Shown here one piece after another: positions 39,070 to 49,618 of a stretch of DNA of 64,000 nt. Below the pieces are notes generated by a model. That model was not told where the DNA came from and searched no databases. It worked only from the letters and a program-made list of their open reading frames with translations. This DNA comes from Tabrizicola sp. (lineage in GTDB: Bacteria > Pseudomonadota > Alphaproteobacteria > Rhodobacterales > Rhodobacteraceae): positions 1 to 64,000 of the forward strand of contig NZ_JAUXZE010000056.1 in assembly GCF_030694085.1 (NCBI RefSeq), in the 5' to 3' direction. A program made the translations under genes and the position numbers. Each line of letters opens with the position of its first letter. Positions within the stretch are counted from its first letter, which is position 1.

Positions 39070-40196
39070 GCCTGCACCAGCACGGCCGTCGCCAGCGCGG
39101 CGATGCCCTCTTCGCGCCCCGTGAAGCCCAGCCTTTCGGACGTGGTGGCCTTGACCGAGACGCGCCCCGCATCCACCCCCATGATCCGGGCCAATTCCGC
39201 TTGCATCGCAAGGGCATGCGGACCGATCTTCGGCCTTTCGCAGACCAACGTGACGTCACAGTTCCCAAGCTCGTAGCCGCGCGACCGGGCCAGCCCGATG
39301 GCATGGGCCAGGAAGATGTGGCTCGCGGCCCCCTTCCACTGCGGGTCGCTCGGCGGGAAGTGCCGTCCGATGTCCCCTTCGGCCAGCGCGCCATAGATCG
39401 CATCGGTCAGCGCGTGCATCCCGACGTCCGCGTCGGAATGGCCCAGCAGGCCTTTGCCGTGCGGCAGGCTGACGCCGCACAGCCAGACATGGTCGCCGTC
39501 GCAGAAAGCATGCACGTCGTAGCCATTGCCCAGCCGAATCTCTGGCCGCACATCCATGTCACGCCCCTTCAGGATCGCCTCGGCCCGGGCGAAATCGCCG
39601 GGGTAGGTCAGCTTCAGATTGGTTTCCTCGCCCTCGACGATGGCCACGTCAAGCCCAGCATCCCGGGCGACCTGAACATCGTCCAGCGCGCCCCCCGGAT
39701 GGCTGCGATGTGCCGCAAGAATCGGCGCAAGGCGGAAGGCCTGCGGCGTCTGTGCGCGCCAAAGGCCCGTTCGGTCCACCGTGCCCGAGACGCGGCCCCC
39801 ATCCCCACGCCACAGGGCATCCGTGACCGGCAACGCGGGGGCCGCGCCGTCATGCGTCGCCAGCGCGTCCAGCAGACGTCCGATCAGCGCGCGCGAAACC
39901 AATGGCCGCGCCCCGTCATGGATCAGCACGGCCTCGACGCCCGACCCCTCAAGTGCCCGAAGTCCCGCCAGGACCGAGGCACCCCGCGTCGCCCCGCCCT
40001 CTACCAACTGGACGCCCAGGTCCTCGGCGCGCGGCCGGTCGTCGGGATGGATCACCAGCACAACCCGCATCCCCGCAAAGGCCGCCAGCGTGTGCGACAG
40101 CGCGGGCCTGCCCGCCAGGATCTGCCACTGCTTCGGCACCTCGCCGCCCATGCGGCTGCCTCGACCGGCGGCGACGATGATGACGGCTGTCTGCAT
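39066..40196 (-). CDS. ispDF: Bifunctional IspD/IspF
   Basis: [18 protein letters not shown] (IspD) fused to [11 protein letters not shown]...[40 protein letters not shown] (IspF). Start at 40196. Confidence 0.97.
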   Translation of the reverse strand: MQTAVIIVAAGRGSRMGGEVPKQWQILAGRPALSHTLAAFAGMRVVLVIHPDDRPRAEDLGVQLVEGGATRGASVLAGLRALEGSGVEAVLIHDGARPLVSRALIGRLLDALATHDGAAPALPVTDALWRGDGGRVSGTVDRTGLWRAQTPQAFRLAPILAAHRSHPGGALDDVQVARDAGLDVAIVEGEETNLKLTYPGDFARAEAILKGRDMDVRPEIRLGNGYDVHAFCDGDHVWLCGVSLPHGKGLLGHSDADVGMHALTDAIYGALAEGDIGRHFPPSDPQWKGAASHIFLAHAIGLARSRGYELGNCDVTLVCERPKIGPHALAMQAELARIMGVDAGRVSVKATTSERLGFTGREEGIAALATAVLVQA

Positions 40197-40265
40197 GGCA
40201 CCTTCCTTTGTCTCCTGCCTAATCCAGCCGGACCTGCATGACAATCTGGCGCTTTGCACCCGCCA

Positions 40266-40284
40266 ATGCACAAAATTTGTGCAT
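40266..40284. promoter_or_regulatory. Putative NtrC-like binding palindrome ATGCACAAAATTTGTGCAT
   Basis: 19-nt perfect inverted repeat fitting TGCAC-N7-GTGCA, about 92 bp upstream of dusB. Confidence 0.5.
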
Positions 40285-40375
40285 CGCATGTTTTTCAGTC
40301 ATAATGGCCGCTTGGCGCCTTGGTCCCGTCACCCTCCGGCGCTAGCACCATAAGCAACTGCACAAGGATAAGGCT

Positions 40376-41353
40376 TTGCCCCTGCCTCTTGGCCCACTGT
40401 CATTGACCCCCCCGGTTTTCCTGGCCCCGCTGGCCGGGATCACCGACCTGCCGTTCCGCCGCCTTGTCGCGCGCTTCGGGGCGGGGCTAGTGGTCAGCGA
40501 GATGGTCGCCAGCGCCGAAATCGTCCGCGCCCAACCCGAGGCCCGCGCCCGCGCCGAGCTTGGCCTGGGGGAGCAGGCGACCAGCGTCCAGCTTGCAGGG
40601 CGTGAGCCTTACTGGATGGCCGAAGGGGCCAAGCTCGTCGAAGGGCAGGGTGCCAAGGTCATCGACATCAACATGGGCTGCCCCTCGAAACGGGTGACCA
40701 CGGGCCTCTGCGGCTCGGCCCTCCTGCGCGACCTCGACCTGGCGCTCACGCTGATCGACGCCGTGGTGAAGGCGGTGAAGGTTCCGGTGACCCTGAAAAC
40801 CCGGCTTGGCTGGGACGATACCCTGCACAACGCGGCCGAACTTGCGAAGCGCGCGGAAGGCGCGGGGGTGCAGATGATCACCATCCACGGCCGCACCCGC
40901 TGCCAGTTCTACAAGGGCCAAGCCAACTGGGCCGCGATCCGCGCGGTCAAGGAGGCCGTCCGCATCCCCGTCATCGCCAATGGCGACATTACCGACACCG
41001 CCACCGCCCGCGAAGCCCTGCGTCTGTCCGGCGCGGATGGCGTGATGATCGGTCGCGGGGCGCAAGGTGCCCCCTGGAAACTGGCGCAGGTGGCCCACGA
41101 CCTTTACGGCACGCCCGCCCCGAAGGTCCCCGAAGGCGCCGCGCGCGGTCGGATGATCCTGGACCATTATGAGGACATGCTCACCTTCTACGGCCGCGAG
41201 CTTGGTCTGCGCATGGCCCGCAAGCACCTGGGCTGGTATCTGGATGAGGCGGGCCTTCCCCATGCGCGCGAGGCGATCCTGACCTCGACCGACCCCGCCG
41301 AAGTCATCGTCCTTCTGGAACAGGCGTTCGCCGAACTGGAGCTAGCCGCATGA
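40376..41353 (+). CDS. dusB: tRNA-dihydrouridine synthase (DusB/NifR3)
   Basis: LAPLAGITDLPFRRLVARFGAGLVVSEMVAS; DINMGCPSKRVTTGLCGSALL; TTG start. Confidence 0.96.
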   Translation: MPLPLGPLSLTPPVFLAPLAGITDLPFRRLVARFGAGLVVSEMVASAEIVRAQPEARARAELGLGEQATSVQLAGREPYWMAEGAKLVEGQGAKVIDINMGCPSKRVTTGLCGSALLRDLDLALTLIDAVVKAVKVPVTLKTRLGWDDTLHNAAELAKRAEGAGVQMITIHGRTRCQFYKGQANWAAIRAVKEAVRIPVIANGDITDTATAREALRLSGADGVMIGRGAQGAPWKLAQVAHDLYGTPAPKVPEGAARGRMILDHYEDMLTFYGRELGLRMARKHLGWYLDEAGLPHAREAILTSTDPAEVIVLLEQAFAELELAA

Positions 41354-42447
41354 CGCCCTACCGCGCGCCTTACCCGGTGCCTGGCGTCATCTGGGCCTCG
41401 CTGCCGCTGCCGACGCTGCTGATCGACCAGGGCGCGATGATCCTGGAGGCGAACCCTGCCGCCGAGACTTTCCTCAACACCTCGCAGAAAAGCCTGATCG
41501 GCCAGCCCGTCTTTGATCGTCTGTCGATCGAGGCCCCGATGGAAGAGGCCCTGATCCGCGTCCGCGCCAACCAGTCGCCGCTGAACATCAACGATGTCGA
41601 CGTGACGACCGGCGAACGCCCCCCGGTCCAGTGCACGATCCACCTCGCGCCCATGCACGACAACCCCGGCATCGTGATGCTGATCCTGTCGCCGCGCGAA
41701 CTGGCCGACCGTCTGGGTCGTTCGATGGGTGCCAAGACCGCCGCGCGGTCTGCCATCGGCATGGCCGAGATGCTGGCGCACGAGATCAAGAACCCGCTCG
41801 CTGGCATATCGGGGGCGGCGCAGCTTCTGTCGATGAACCTTGCCCCCGAAGACCAGGAGATGACCGACCTGATCGTCGAGGAAACCCGCCGCATCGTGAA
41901 GCTTCTGGAACAGGTGGAGCAATTCGGCAACCTGCGGCCCCCGGACCGCAAGCCGGTGAACCTGCACGACGCGCTGGACCGCGCCCGGAAATCGGCGCTG
42001 GTGGGTTTTGCCGCCCACATGACCATCACCGAGGATTACGACCCCTCGCTCCCGCCCACTTTCGCCGACAGCGACCAGCTGATGCAGGTCTTCCTGAACC
42101 TGATCAAGAACGCCGCCGAGGCCTGCCGCAATGGCGGCACGATCCGGCTGCACACCTTCTACGACCTGTCGCTGCGCCTGCGCCGCAAGGACGGCCCCTC
42201 CGCCGCTTTGCCGCTAAACATCGAAATCATCGACGACGGCCCCGGCATCAAGCCCGAAATCGCCGCAAGCATATTCGAGCCCTTCGTCTCGGGCCGCGAG
42301 AACGGCACAGGCCTGGGCCTGGCGCTTGTTTCCAAGATCATCACCGACCACGAGGGCTGGATCACCGTCGATTCCACCCCTGGCCGCACCGTATTCCGCG
42401 TCTCGCTGCCAATGGCGCCGCGCGAGAAGAAGAAGGAGTCCCGCTGA
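41350..42447 (+). CDS. ntrB: Two-component sensor histidine kinase NtrB
   Basis: [55 protein letters not shown]; synteny dusB-ntrB-ntrC. Confidence 0.95.
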   Translation: MTPYRAPYPVPGVIWASLPLPTLLIDQGAMILEANPAAETFLNTSQKSLIGQPVFDRLSIEAPMEEALIRVRANQSPLNINDVDVTTGERPPVQCTIHLAPMHDNPGIVMLILSPRELADRLGRSMGAKTAARSAIGMAEMLAHEIKNPLAGISGAAQLLSMNLAPEDQEMTDLIVEETRRIVKLLEQVEQFGNLRPPDRKPVNLHDALDRARKSALVGFAAHMTITEDYDPSLPPTFADSDQLMQVFLNLIKNAAEACRNGGTIRLHTFYDLSLRLRRKDGPSAALPLNIEIIDDGPGIKPEIAASIFEPFVSGRENGTGLGLALVSKIITDHEGWITVDSTPGRTVFRVSLPMAPREKKKESR

Positions 42448-42448
42448 A

Positions 42449-43813
42449 ATGGATGGCACCATTCTCGTCGCCGACGACGACCGCACGATCCGCACGGTCC
42501 TGACCCAGGCGCTGACGCGCGCTGGCTGCAAGGTCCACGCGACCTCCAGCCTCATGACGCTGATGCGCTGGGTCGAGGAAGGGAAGGGCGACCTGGTGAT
42601 CAGCGACGTGATCATGCCTGACGGCAACGGGCTGGACGCGCTGCCCCGGATTTCCAAGATGCGCCCCGGCCTTCCGGTGATCGTGATCTCGGCCCAGAAC
42701 ACCATCATGACCGCGATCCAGGCCGCCGAGGCCGAAGCCTTCGACTACCTGCCGAAACCCTTCGACCTGCCCGACCTGATGAAGCGCTCTGCCAAGGCGC
42801 TGGACCAGAAGCGCCGCGCGCCCAAGGTCGTGGTGCCTGCGCGCGAGGCCGGGGATGACCTGCCTCTTGTCGGCCGAACCCCTGCGATGCAGGCGCTTTA
42901 CCGCCTTGTCGCCCGGGTGATGAACACCGAACTTGCCGTCCTTGTCACCGGCGAATCGGGTACGGGGAAATCGCTCATCGCCCGCGCCATCCACGACTTC
43001 TCCGACCGCCGGACACTGCCTTTCGTCGTCGCACAAGCCGCCGACCTTGCGGGCATCGACGGACCGGCGACGCTTTTGTCCAAAGCCCGCGGCGGGTCGA
43101 TCGTGTTCGACGAGGTCGCCGACTACGATGCCGACACCCAGGCCCGCGTCGTCCGCATGCTGGACATGCTGGGTGACAAGGCCCCCCGTGTCATGGCCAC
43201 CAGCCAGACCGATCTGGCCGGTCGCATGGAAGCGGGCCTGTTCCGCCAGGACCTGTATTACCGCCTTGGCGGCGTCACCCTGCATGTCCCCAGTCTGCGC
43301 GAACGGGTCGAGGACATCCCGCTTCTGGCCGAACATTTCCTGACCAAGGGCGAGCGCGACCTCGGCACCGTGCGCCGCCTCTCGCAGGGGGCCAGCGACC
43401 TTGTGCGTGCCTATTCGTGGCCCGGCAACGTCCGTCAGCTGGAAAACACCATCCGCCGCCTTCTTGTTACCGCATCCGAGACCGAAATCGCCCGGACCGA
43501 GGTTGAACAGGTGCTTGGCCAGCAGCCCAGTCCCGAACCGATGGCGGGCGTGGGGGCGGGCGACAAGCTTTCCGCCTCGGTCGCGCGGCATCTGAAGCGC
43601 TACTTCGATCTGCATGGCGGGCAACTGCCGCCCGCGGGCGTCTACCAGCGCATCCTGCGCGAAGTCGAGCTTCCGTTGATCGAGATCGCACTGGATGCCA
43701 CCGCCGGGAACCAGGCGAAATGCGCCGACCTTCTGGGCATCAACCGCAACACCCTGCGCAAGAAGATCACCGATCTCGACATCCGCGTGACCCGTCGCCG
43801 CAAGTTGATGTAG
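42449..43813 (+). CDS. ntrC: Response regulator NtrC (lacks GAFTGA)
   Basis: Receiver [14 protein letters not shown]...[13 protein letters not shown]; Walker [32 protein letters not shown]; Fis-type HTH. Start MDGTILV at 42449. Confidence 0.95.
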   Translation: MDGTILVADDDRTIRTVLTQALTRAGCKVHATSSLMTLMRWVEEGKGDLVISDVIMPDGNGLDALPRISKMRPGLPVIVISAQNTIMTAIQAAEAEAFDYLPKPFDLPDLMKRSAKALDQKRRAPKVVVPAREAGDDLPLVGRTPAMQALYRLVARVMNTELAVLVTGESGTGKSLIARAIHDFSDRRTLPFVVAQAADLAGIDGPATLLSKARGGSIVFDEVADYDADTQARVVRMLDMLGDKAPRVMATSQTDLAGRMEAGLFRQDLYYRLGGVTLHVPSLRERVEDIPLLAEHFLTKGERDLGTVRRLSQGASDLVRAYSWPGNVRQLENTIRRLLVTASETEIARTEVEQVLGQQPSPEPMAGVGAGDKLSASVARHLKRYFDLHGGQLPPAGVYQRILREVELPLIEIALDATAGNQAKCADLLGINRNTLRKKITDLDIRVTRRRKLM

Positions 43814-43878
43814 ATCAGCCACATTGAATGTGTCTTTCCGGTTTCACCCGGCTTGGCATCAAGATATAGTGGTGGGGG

Positions 43879-46212
43879 GTGGTAGAACCCCCGGCTGACG
43901 TGCGGGACAGGGTGGATCGGGCAGTTCACAGGGATGTCTGGCTAAGGTTTTCCCGGCTGCGGCGGCAGCGCCGGGTGCAGACGGCCGTCACCCTTGGCCT
44001 GGTCTTCCTTGGTCCGGTCCTTGCTGTTGCAACGTTTCTGGCGCTTGGCCCCTTCAATCAGGACGCAGGCTCTCCGGCGCTGCGGCTGATCCTTCTGGCC
44101 GACCTGATCTACGTCCTGGTCATCGCCGCCCTTGTCCTGGCCCGTGTCGCCCGCTTGATCACCGACCGGCGCTCGAAGTCCGCAGGCTCGCGGCTGCATA
44201 TGCGGCTGTCGGGCGTCTTCATGCTGATTGCGCTGATCCCCACGGTTCTCGTCGCCGTTTTCGCGGTTCTGTCGATCAACATCGGGCTTGAGGGCTGGTT
44301 TTCCGACCGCGTGCGGTCCGTCGTCGGATCGTCTCTCTCTGCCGCCCAGGCATATGAGGCCGTGCAGCGCGACGACCTTGCCGCTGATGTCGTCACACTG
44401 GCCGGCTACCTGAACGACGCCAAGCGCCGCACGCCCTTCCTGCGCGACGACCAGTTGCGCCCGCTTCTGTCCCAGGCTCAGCAGGTGATCCAGCGCGGGC
44501 TGAAAGAGGCCTACCTTGTCGATGGCACCGGCGCGCTGAAGACCCGCGGCGAACGGTCCTATCTCTTTGACTTCGAATCGCTGACCGAGGAACACCTGAC
44601 CCTCGCGCGTGAGGGCAACACCGTCCTGATCCCGGACTGGTCGAACAACGAGTTCCGCGCCCTCATCTTCCTTGAAGCCTACACCGACCGCTACCTCTAC
44701 GTCACCCGCACCGTGGACGGCTCGATCCTGACCCTGCTCGACGAGACGCAGGAAACCGTGCAGCTCTACAACCAGCTTGAATCCGAACGCGGGCGGCTGC
44801 TTTTCAACTTCGGCCTCATCTACCTCGGCTTTGCGTTGATCCTGATCCTGGCCGCGATCTGGCTGGGCCTGTGGTTCGCCGAACGCCTCTCGCGCCCCGT
44901 GGGTCGGTTGGCAGGGGCGGCGGAAAGGGTCGGCGGCGGCGATCTTGACGTGCAGGTCACGGAAGAGGACGGTGACGACGAAATCGCCTCCCTGGGCCGC
45001 CTCTTCAACCAGATGACCCGCCAGTTGAAAGGCCAGCGCGAAGCATTGGTCGAAAGCCACGCCCAAACCGAAACCCGGCGGCGGCTTTTCGATTCCGTGC
45101 TGTCGAACGTGACTGCCGGGGTGATCGGCCTTGATAGCGACGGCAACATCGACTTCGTAAACCGTGCTGCCGAAAAGCTTCTGGACTTCGCCGACCGACC
45201 CGACATGCCCCTTGCAGCCGCCGTCCCGGAATTCGCGCCGCTCTTTGACCGTCTTCGCGACGGCGCGGGCCTGGCGGTGCAGGAAGAGGTTCGCCTGACC
45301 CGGCGCGGCAAGCTGGAAAGCCTGCTTGTCCGCATGTCCACCCGGCGCAGCGAAGCGGGCGATCTGGAAGGCTATGTCGTCGCCTTCGACGACGTGACCG
45401 ACCTTGTCAGCGCGCAGCGCATGGCCGCCTGGGGCGACGTCGCCCGCCGCATCGCGCACGAGATCAAGAATCCGCTCACCCCGATCCAGCTGTCCGCCGA
45501 ACGCATCAAGCGCAAGTTCGCCACCCAGGTCCGCGACCATGAGGACCTGGAGCAATACACCGACGTGATCATCCGCCAGACAGGCGACCTGCGCCGGATC
45601 GTCGACGAGTTCTCCAAGTTCGCCCGGATGCCCGAACCCGACCGCCGCGATTGCGACCTGGCCGCTCTCCTGAAAGGTGCTGTGCTGCTGCAAGAGAACG
45701 GCCAGCCCGGTGTCCGCTTCGTCAAGGACATCCCTCCGGGTGAGCTGCACCTGGACCTCGACGCCACGATGATCGGACAGGCCTTCACGAACTTGATCAA
45801 GAACGCCGGGGAGGCGATTGAATCGCTTCAGGAAAAGTCCAAGCCCGCAAACTTCGCACCCGAAATCCGCGTCACGCTTTCCGCTGACGATACCGAGGCC
45901 GTGATCCGCATCATGGATAACGGCACCGGCCTTCCCCCCGACCGAGCCCGCCTGTTCGAACCCTACGTCACCACCCGCGAAAAGGGCACCGGCCTTGGCC
46001 TGCCCATCGTCAAGAAGATCATCGAGGAACACGGCGGCACCCTTACCCTCCTTGATGCGCCCGTCTTCGACGGCAATGACCATCCCGGCGCGATGGCCGA
46101 AATCCGCTTGCCCCGCGCCCTGCGCAAGCGGTCCCGCACACAGATTCCGTTGGGTGCCGCGCCCCCCGACAAGTCTCACGACACGCCTCACGACAAGGAA
46201 GCCCACGCATGA
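43879..46212 (+). CDS. ntrY: Sensor histidine kinase NtrY
   Basis: N-terminal TMs, HAMP and [47 protein letters not shown]. Confidence 0.95.
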   Translation: MVEPPADVRDRVDRAVHRDVWLRFSRLRRQRRVQTAVTLGLVFLGPVLAVATFLALGPFNQDAGSPALRLILLADLIYVLVIAALVLARVARLITDRRSKSAGSRLHMRLSGVFMLIALIPTVLVAVFAVLSINIGLEGWFSDRVRSVVGSSLSAAQAYEAVQRDDLAADVVTLAGYLNDAKRRTPFLRDDQLRPLLSQAQQVIQRGLKEAYLVDGTGALKTRGERSYLFDFESLTEEHLTLAREGNTVLIPDWSNNEFRALIFLEAYTDRYLYVTRTVDGSILTLLDETQETVQLYNQLESERGRLLFNFGLIYLGFALILILAAIWLGLWFAERLSRPVGRLAGAAERVGGGDLDVQVTEEDGDDEIASLGRLFNQMTRQLKGQREALVESHAQTETRRRLFDSVLSNVTAGVIGLDSDGNIDFVNRAAEKLLDFADRPDMPLAAAVPEFAPLFDRLRDGAGLAVQEEVRLTRRGKLESLLVRMSTRRSEAGDLEGYVVAFDDVTDLVSAQRMAAWGDVARRIAHEIKNPLTPIQLSAERIKRKFATQVRDHEDLEQYTDVIIRQTGDLRRIVDEFSKFARMPEPDRRDCDLAALLKGAVLLQENGQPGVRFVKDIPPGELHLDLDATMIGQAFTNLIKNAGEAIESLQEKSKPANFAPEIRVTLSADDTEAVIRIMDNGTGLPPDRARLFEPYVTTREKGTGLGLPIVKKIIEEHGGTLTLLDAPVFDGNDHPGAMAEIRLPRALRKRSRTQIPLGAAPPDKSHDTPHDKEAHA

Positions 46213-47600
46213 GTATTCTCATCGTCGACGACGAACAGGACATCCGCGAACTGATCGGCGACATCCTGCGGGACGAGGGCTACACCACACGCCTCGCCGC
46301 CAATTCCGACGACTGCATGGCTGAGATCAACGCCGATCCCCCCGCGCTGATGATCCTCGACATCTGGCTCAAGGACAGCCGGATGGACGGGATCGACATC
46401 CTCAAGACCGTAAAGCGCGACAATCCCGATATTCCGGTGGTGATTATCTCGGGTCACGGAAACATCGAGATTGCTGTCGCCGCGATCAAGCAGGGCGCCT
46501 ACGACTTCATCGAGAAGCCCTTCAACATTGATCAGCTTATGGTCGTCGTCGCCCGGGCGATGGAAACCAGCCGCCTGCGCCGCGAAAATCAGGAACTGCG
46601 CCGCCGCGACGTCACCTCGGCCGAGATGGTCGGCTCGTCGCTTGCCTTCAAGACGCTGAAGGGCAACCTCGACAAGGTGACGAAGTCCAACGCCCGCGTC
46701 ATGCTGACCGGCGAGCCCGGCACCGGCAAGGAAATGGCCGCGCGCTATATCCACATGCAGTCCAGCCGGGCGAGTGCGCCCTTCATCACCGTCTCCTCGG
46801 CCTCGATCGAGCCCGAGCGGATGGAAGAGGTTCTCTTCGGCCGCGAAACCCCGGAACGCGGCGTCGAACCCGGCCTTCTGGAACAGGCGCATGGCGGGAT
46901 CGTCTATTTCGACGAGGTCGCTGACATGCCTCTTGGCACCCAGTCCAAGATCCTCCGGGTGCTGACCGAACAGCAGTTCACCCGCGCCGGTGGCACCGAC
47001 AAGGTCCGCGTCGACCTTCGCGTCATCTCCTCCACCTGCCGGGACCTGAGAACGGAAATCGGCATCGGCCGGTTTCGACAGGAACTTTATGATCGCCTGA
47101 ACGTCGTCCCCATCGCTGTCCCCTCGCTCTCAGCCAGACGCGAGGACGTGCCGGAACTCACCCGTCACTTCATCGACTGGTTCCACCGGACCCAGGGCCT
47201 GCCGAACCGCAGCCTGTCGGATGAGGCGACCACGGTCCTGCAGACTCTTCCCTGGCCCGGCAATATCCGGCAGCTCAGGAATGTGATCGAGCGTATCCTG
47301 ATCCTCGGTGACGGTACGGGTCCGATCGAGGCGGCCGAGATCCCCGGCAACGAACCCAAGGCCGAAACGGAAAGCGCGCTTTCGCTCTCCGGTACCGTAG
47401 CGACACTGCCATTGCGCGAGGCACGCGAGCTTTTCGAACGGGAATACCTGCTGACCCAGATCAACAGGTTCGGCGGCAACATCAGCCGTACGGCAAGCTT
47501 CGTCGGCATGGAGCGCTCGGCGCTGCATCGGAAGCTCAAGTCGCTAGGGGTCGTTGGGTCCACGCGCGGGGGCAGGGGGTTCTCCGACTTCGAGGAGTAG
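46209..47600 (+). CDS. ntrX: Response regulator NtrX (lacks GAFTGA)
   Basis: MSILIVDDEQDIRELIGDILRDEGY; GEPGTGKEMAARYIH; Fis-type HTH NRFGGNISRTASFVGMERSALHRKLKSLGV. Confidence 0.95.
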   Translation: MSILIVDDEQDIRELIGDILRDEGYTTRLAANSDDCMAEINADPPALMILDIWLKDSRMDGIDILKTVKRDNPDIPVVIISGHGNIEIAVAAIKQGAYDFIEKPFNIDQLMVVVARAMETSRLRRENQELRRRDVTSAEMVGSSLAFKTLKGNLDKVTKSNARVMLTGEPGTGKEMAARYIHMQSSRASAPFITVSSASIEPERMEEVLFGRETPERGVEPGLLEQAHGGIVYFDEVADMPLGTQSKILRVLTEQQFTRAGGTDKVRVDLRVISSTCRDLRTEIGIGRFRQELYDRLNVVPIAVPSLSARREDVPELTRHFIDWFHRTQGLPNRSLSDEATTVLQTLPWPGNIRQLRNVIERILILGDGTGPIEAAEIPGNEPKAETESALSLSGTVATLPLREARELFEREYLLTQINRFGGNISRTASFVGMERSALHRKLKSLGVVGSTRGGRGFSDFEE

Positions 47601-47855
47601 TCGGACGGCTCCCCCTCACGCGCCCTCTGCCCCCGCGGGAAGAGGGGACCTGTAGCGCCTGTGCGTCGCCGCTTCCCGTCCTTTCTGCCGGGTCCGGCGC
47701 GGACACCGCCTTCAGGCTGCACTTGTCCGCACATCCGCCGGGTGAGAGGGTCAGGGTAAAGGGTTGCGCTTTCCCGCCCCTTACCAGATTGCGCGACGGT
47801 TCCCCCAGGCGTCCCCTCTCCCCGCGGGGGAGAGGGCCAGGGTGAGGAGCCATAG

Positions 47856-48206
47856 ATGCAGCAGAGCGACCCGTCCAAGGCTCGTGCCAGACGCATGCCG
47901 AGGAACTGACCCCCGCCGATCGCGCCCTGTGGTGCGCAATTCGCAACCGCCGCTTCATGGGTCTCAAGCTCCGCCGCCAAGGTCCCATCGGCCCCGACAT
48001 CGCCGACTTTTACTGCGCGGATCACCGCCTGGTCATCGAAGCCGACGGATCACGGCTTCTTCCGGGACGCAGCGCGGGACGCATGGCTGGCGCAAGGCGT
48101 CTGCGTCCTTCGCCTGTGGAACCACGAGGTCCTGACCAACCTTCCGGCTGCCTCGACACCATTGCTGCCAAAGTTCCGCAACATTGACCCTTCCGCTGTG
48201 ATCTGA
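47856..48206 (+). pseudogene. Frameshifted DUF559-type (Vsr-like) endonuclease pseudogene
   Basis: Three frames join to MQQSDPSKARARRM / THAEELTPADRALWCAIRNRRFMGLKLRRQGPIGPDIADFYCADHRLVIEADG / HGFFRDAARDAWLAQGVCVLRLWNHEVLTNLPAASTPLLPKFRNIDPSAVI*. Confidence 0.8.
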
Positions 48207-48241
48207 CATGCAGTCCGAGACGACGGATCGCGGGGAATCTG

Positions 48242-49618
48242 ATGAAGGTGATCATCTGCGGCGCGGGTCAGGTCGGCTGGCAGATCGCCCGCCACCTCTC
48301 CGGCGAAAAGAACGACGTCACCCTTGTCGACACGAATGCCGACCTCGTCCGCCGCGCAACGGATACGCTGGACGTCCAGGGCGTCGTTGGCTTTGCCAGC
48401 CACCCGGACACTCTGGCCAAGGCGGGCGCGCGTGACGCCGACATGCTGATCGCCGCCACCCATTCCGACGAAGTCAACATGGTCACCTGCCAGGTGGCCC
48501 ATGTCGTGTTCAACGTCACCCGCAAGATCGCCCGCATCCGGGCGCAGAACTACCTTGATCCGCTTTACGGCACCCTGACGAACCAGGAAGGCCTGGCCAT
48601 CGACGTGGTGATCTCCCCGGAACGCGAAGTGGCAGAGGCGGCCCTGCAACGTCTGGCCGCGCCCGCGACCTTCGACACCGAAAGCTTCATGAATGGCCGG
48701 GCGCAGCTTCTGGGCATCCAGCTGACCGAGGATTGCCCGGTCCTGAACACGCCCCTGCGTCAGCTGAACGAGCTCTTCTCGACCCTCCGCGCCATCGTCG
48801 TCGGCATCCGCCGCGAGGACCGGCTTTTCGCGCCCGACCCAGGCGACCAGCTATATGCCGAGGATCAGATCTACGTCTTCACCCATTTCGAGGACGTGAA
48901 TCGGGCCCTGGAAATCTTCGGCAAGAAGACGAAAAAGCAGGAACGCGTGGTGATCGTCGGTGGGGGCAACGTGGGCCTTGCCGTGGCCCGTGCCCTGGAA
49001 GCCCGGACCGACCGCATCCGCGCCAAGATCATCGAAAAGGACCGAGCCACCGCCGAAGCCGCGGCCGACGCGCTGGAACGCACGATCGTGCTGAACGGCG
49101 ACGGGATGGACATCGATCTGCTGATGGAGGCATCGATCGACCGGGCGGATGCGATCCTTGCCGTGACCGACGACGACAAGACCAACCTCCTCGTCGCCGT
49201 GCGTGCCAAGCAGGCGGGCTGCCAGATGACCATTGCGCTGGTCAACGATCCCACACTCGCCCCCCTGATGGCGCCTCTGGACATCGACGCCTACATCAAC
49301 CCGCGGGCTACCACCGTCTCGTCGATCCTGCGCCACATCCGTCACGGTCGGGTCCGCGCGGTCTACTCCATCGGCGACGCCGAGGCCGAGATGATCGAGG
49401 CGCAGGTCCTGTCCACCTCGCCGCTGGCCGGTCGCCTCGTGCGCGACATCGAATTCCCCGAAGGTGTGCTGGTCGGCGCGGTGATGAAGGGCGACAAGGT
49501 CCTGAAGCCCACCGGCGACCTCAGGATCGAGGCCGGCGATGTGATTGCGCTCTTTGCAATGGCCAAGGACGTGCCCGAGGTCGAGCGCCTCCTGCAAGTC
49601 TCCATCGACTTCTTCTGA
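48242..49618 (+). CDS. trkA: Trk system potassium transporter TrkA
   Basis: MKVIICGAGQVGWQIARHLSGEKNDVTLVDTN; second TrkA-N VVIVGGGNVGLAVARALE. Confidence 0.96.
   Translation: MKVIICGAGQVGWQIARHLSGEKNDVTLVDTNADLVRRATDTLDVQGVVGFASHPDTLAKAGARDADMLIAATHSDEVNMVTCQVAHVVFNVTRKIARIRAQNYLDPLYGTLTNQEGLAIDVVISPEREVAEAALQRLAAPATFDTESFMNGRAQLLGIQLTEDCPVLNTPLRQLNELFSTLRAIVVGIRREDRLFAPDPGDQLYAEDQIYVFTHFEDVNRALEIFGKKTKKQERVVIVGGGNVGLAVARALEARTDRIRAKIIEKDRATAEAAADALERTIVLNGDGMDIDLLMEASIDRADAILAVTDDDKTNLLVAVRAKQAGCQMTIALVNDPTLAPLMAPLDIDAYINPRATTVSSILRHIRHGRVRAVYSIGDAEAEMIEAQVLSTSPLAGRLVRDIEFPEGVLVGAVMKGDKVLKPTGDLRIEAGDVIALFAMAKDVPEVERLLQVSIDFF

Noticed and set aside
43942-46206. 754-aa minus-strand ORF opposite ntrY
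   Set aside because: Shadow of ntrY; no credible domain.
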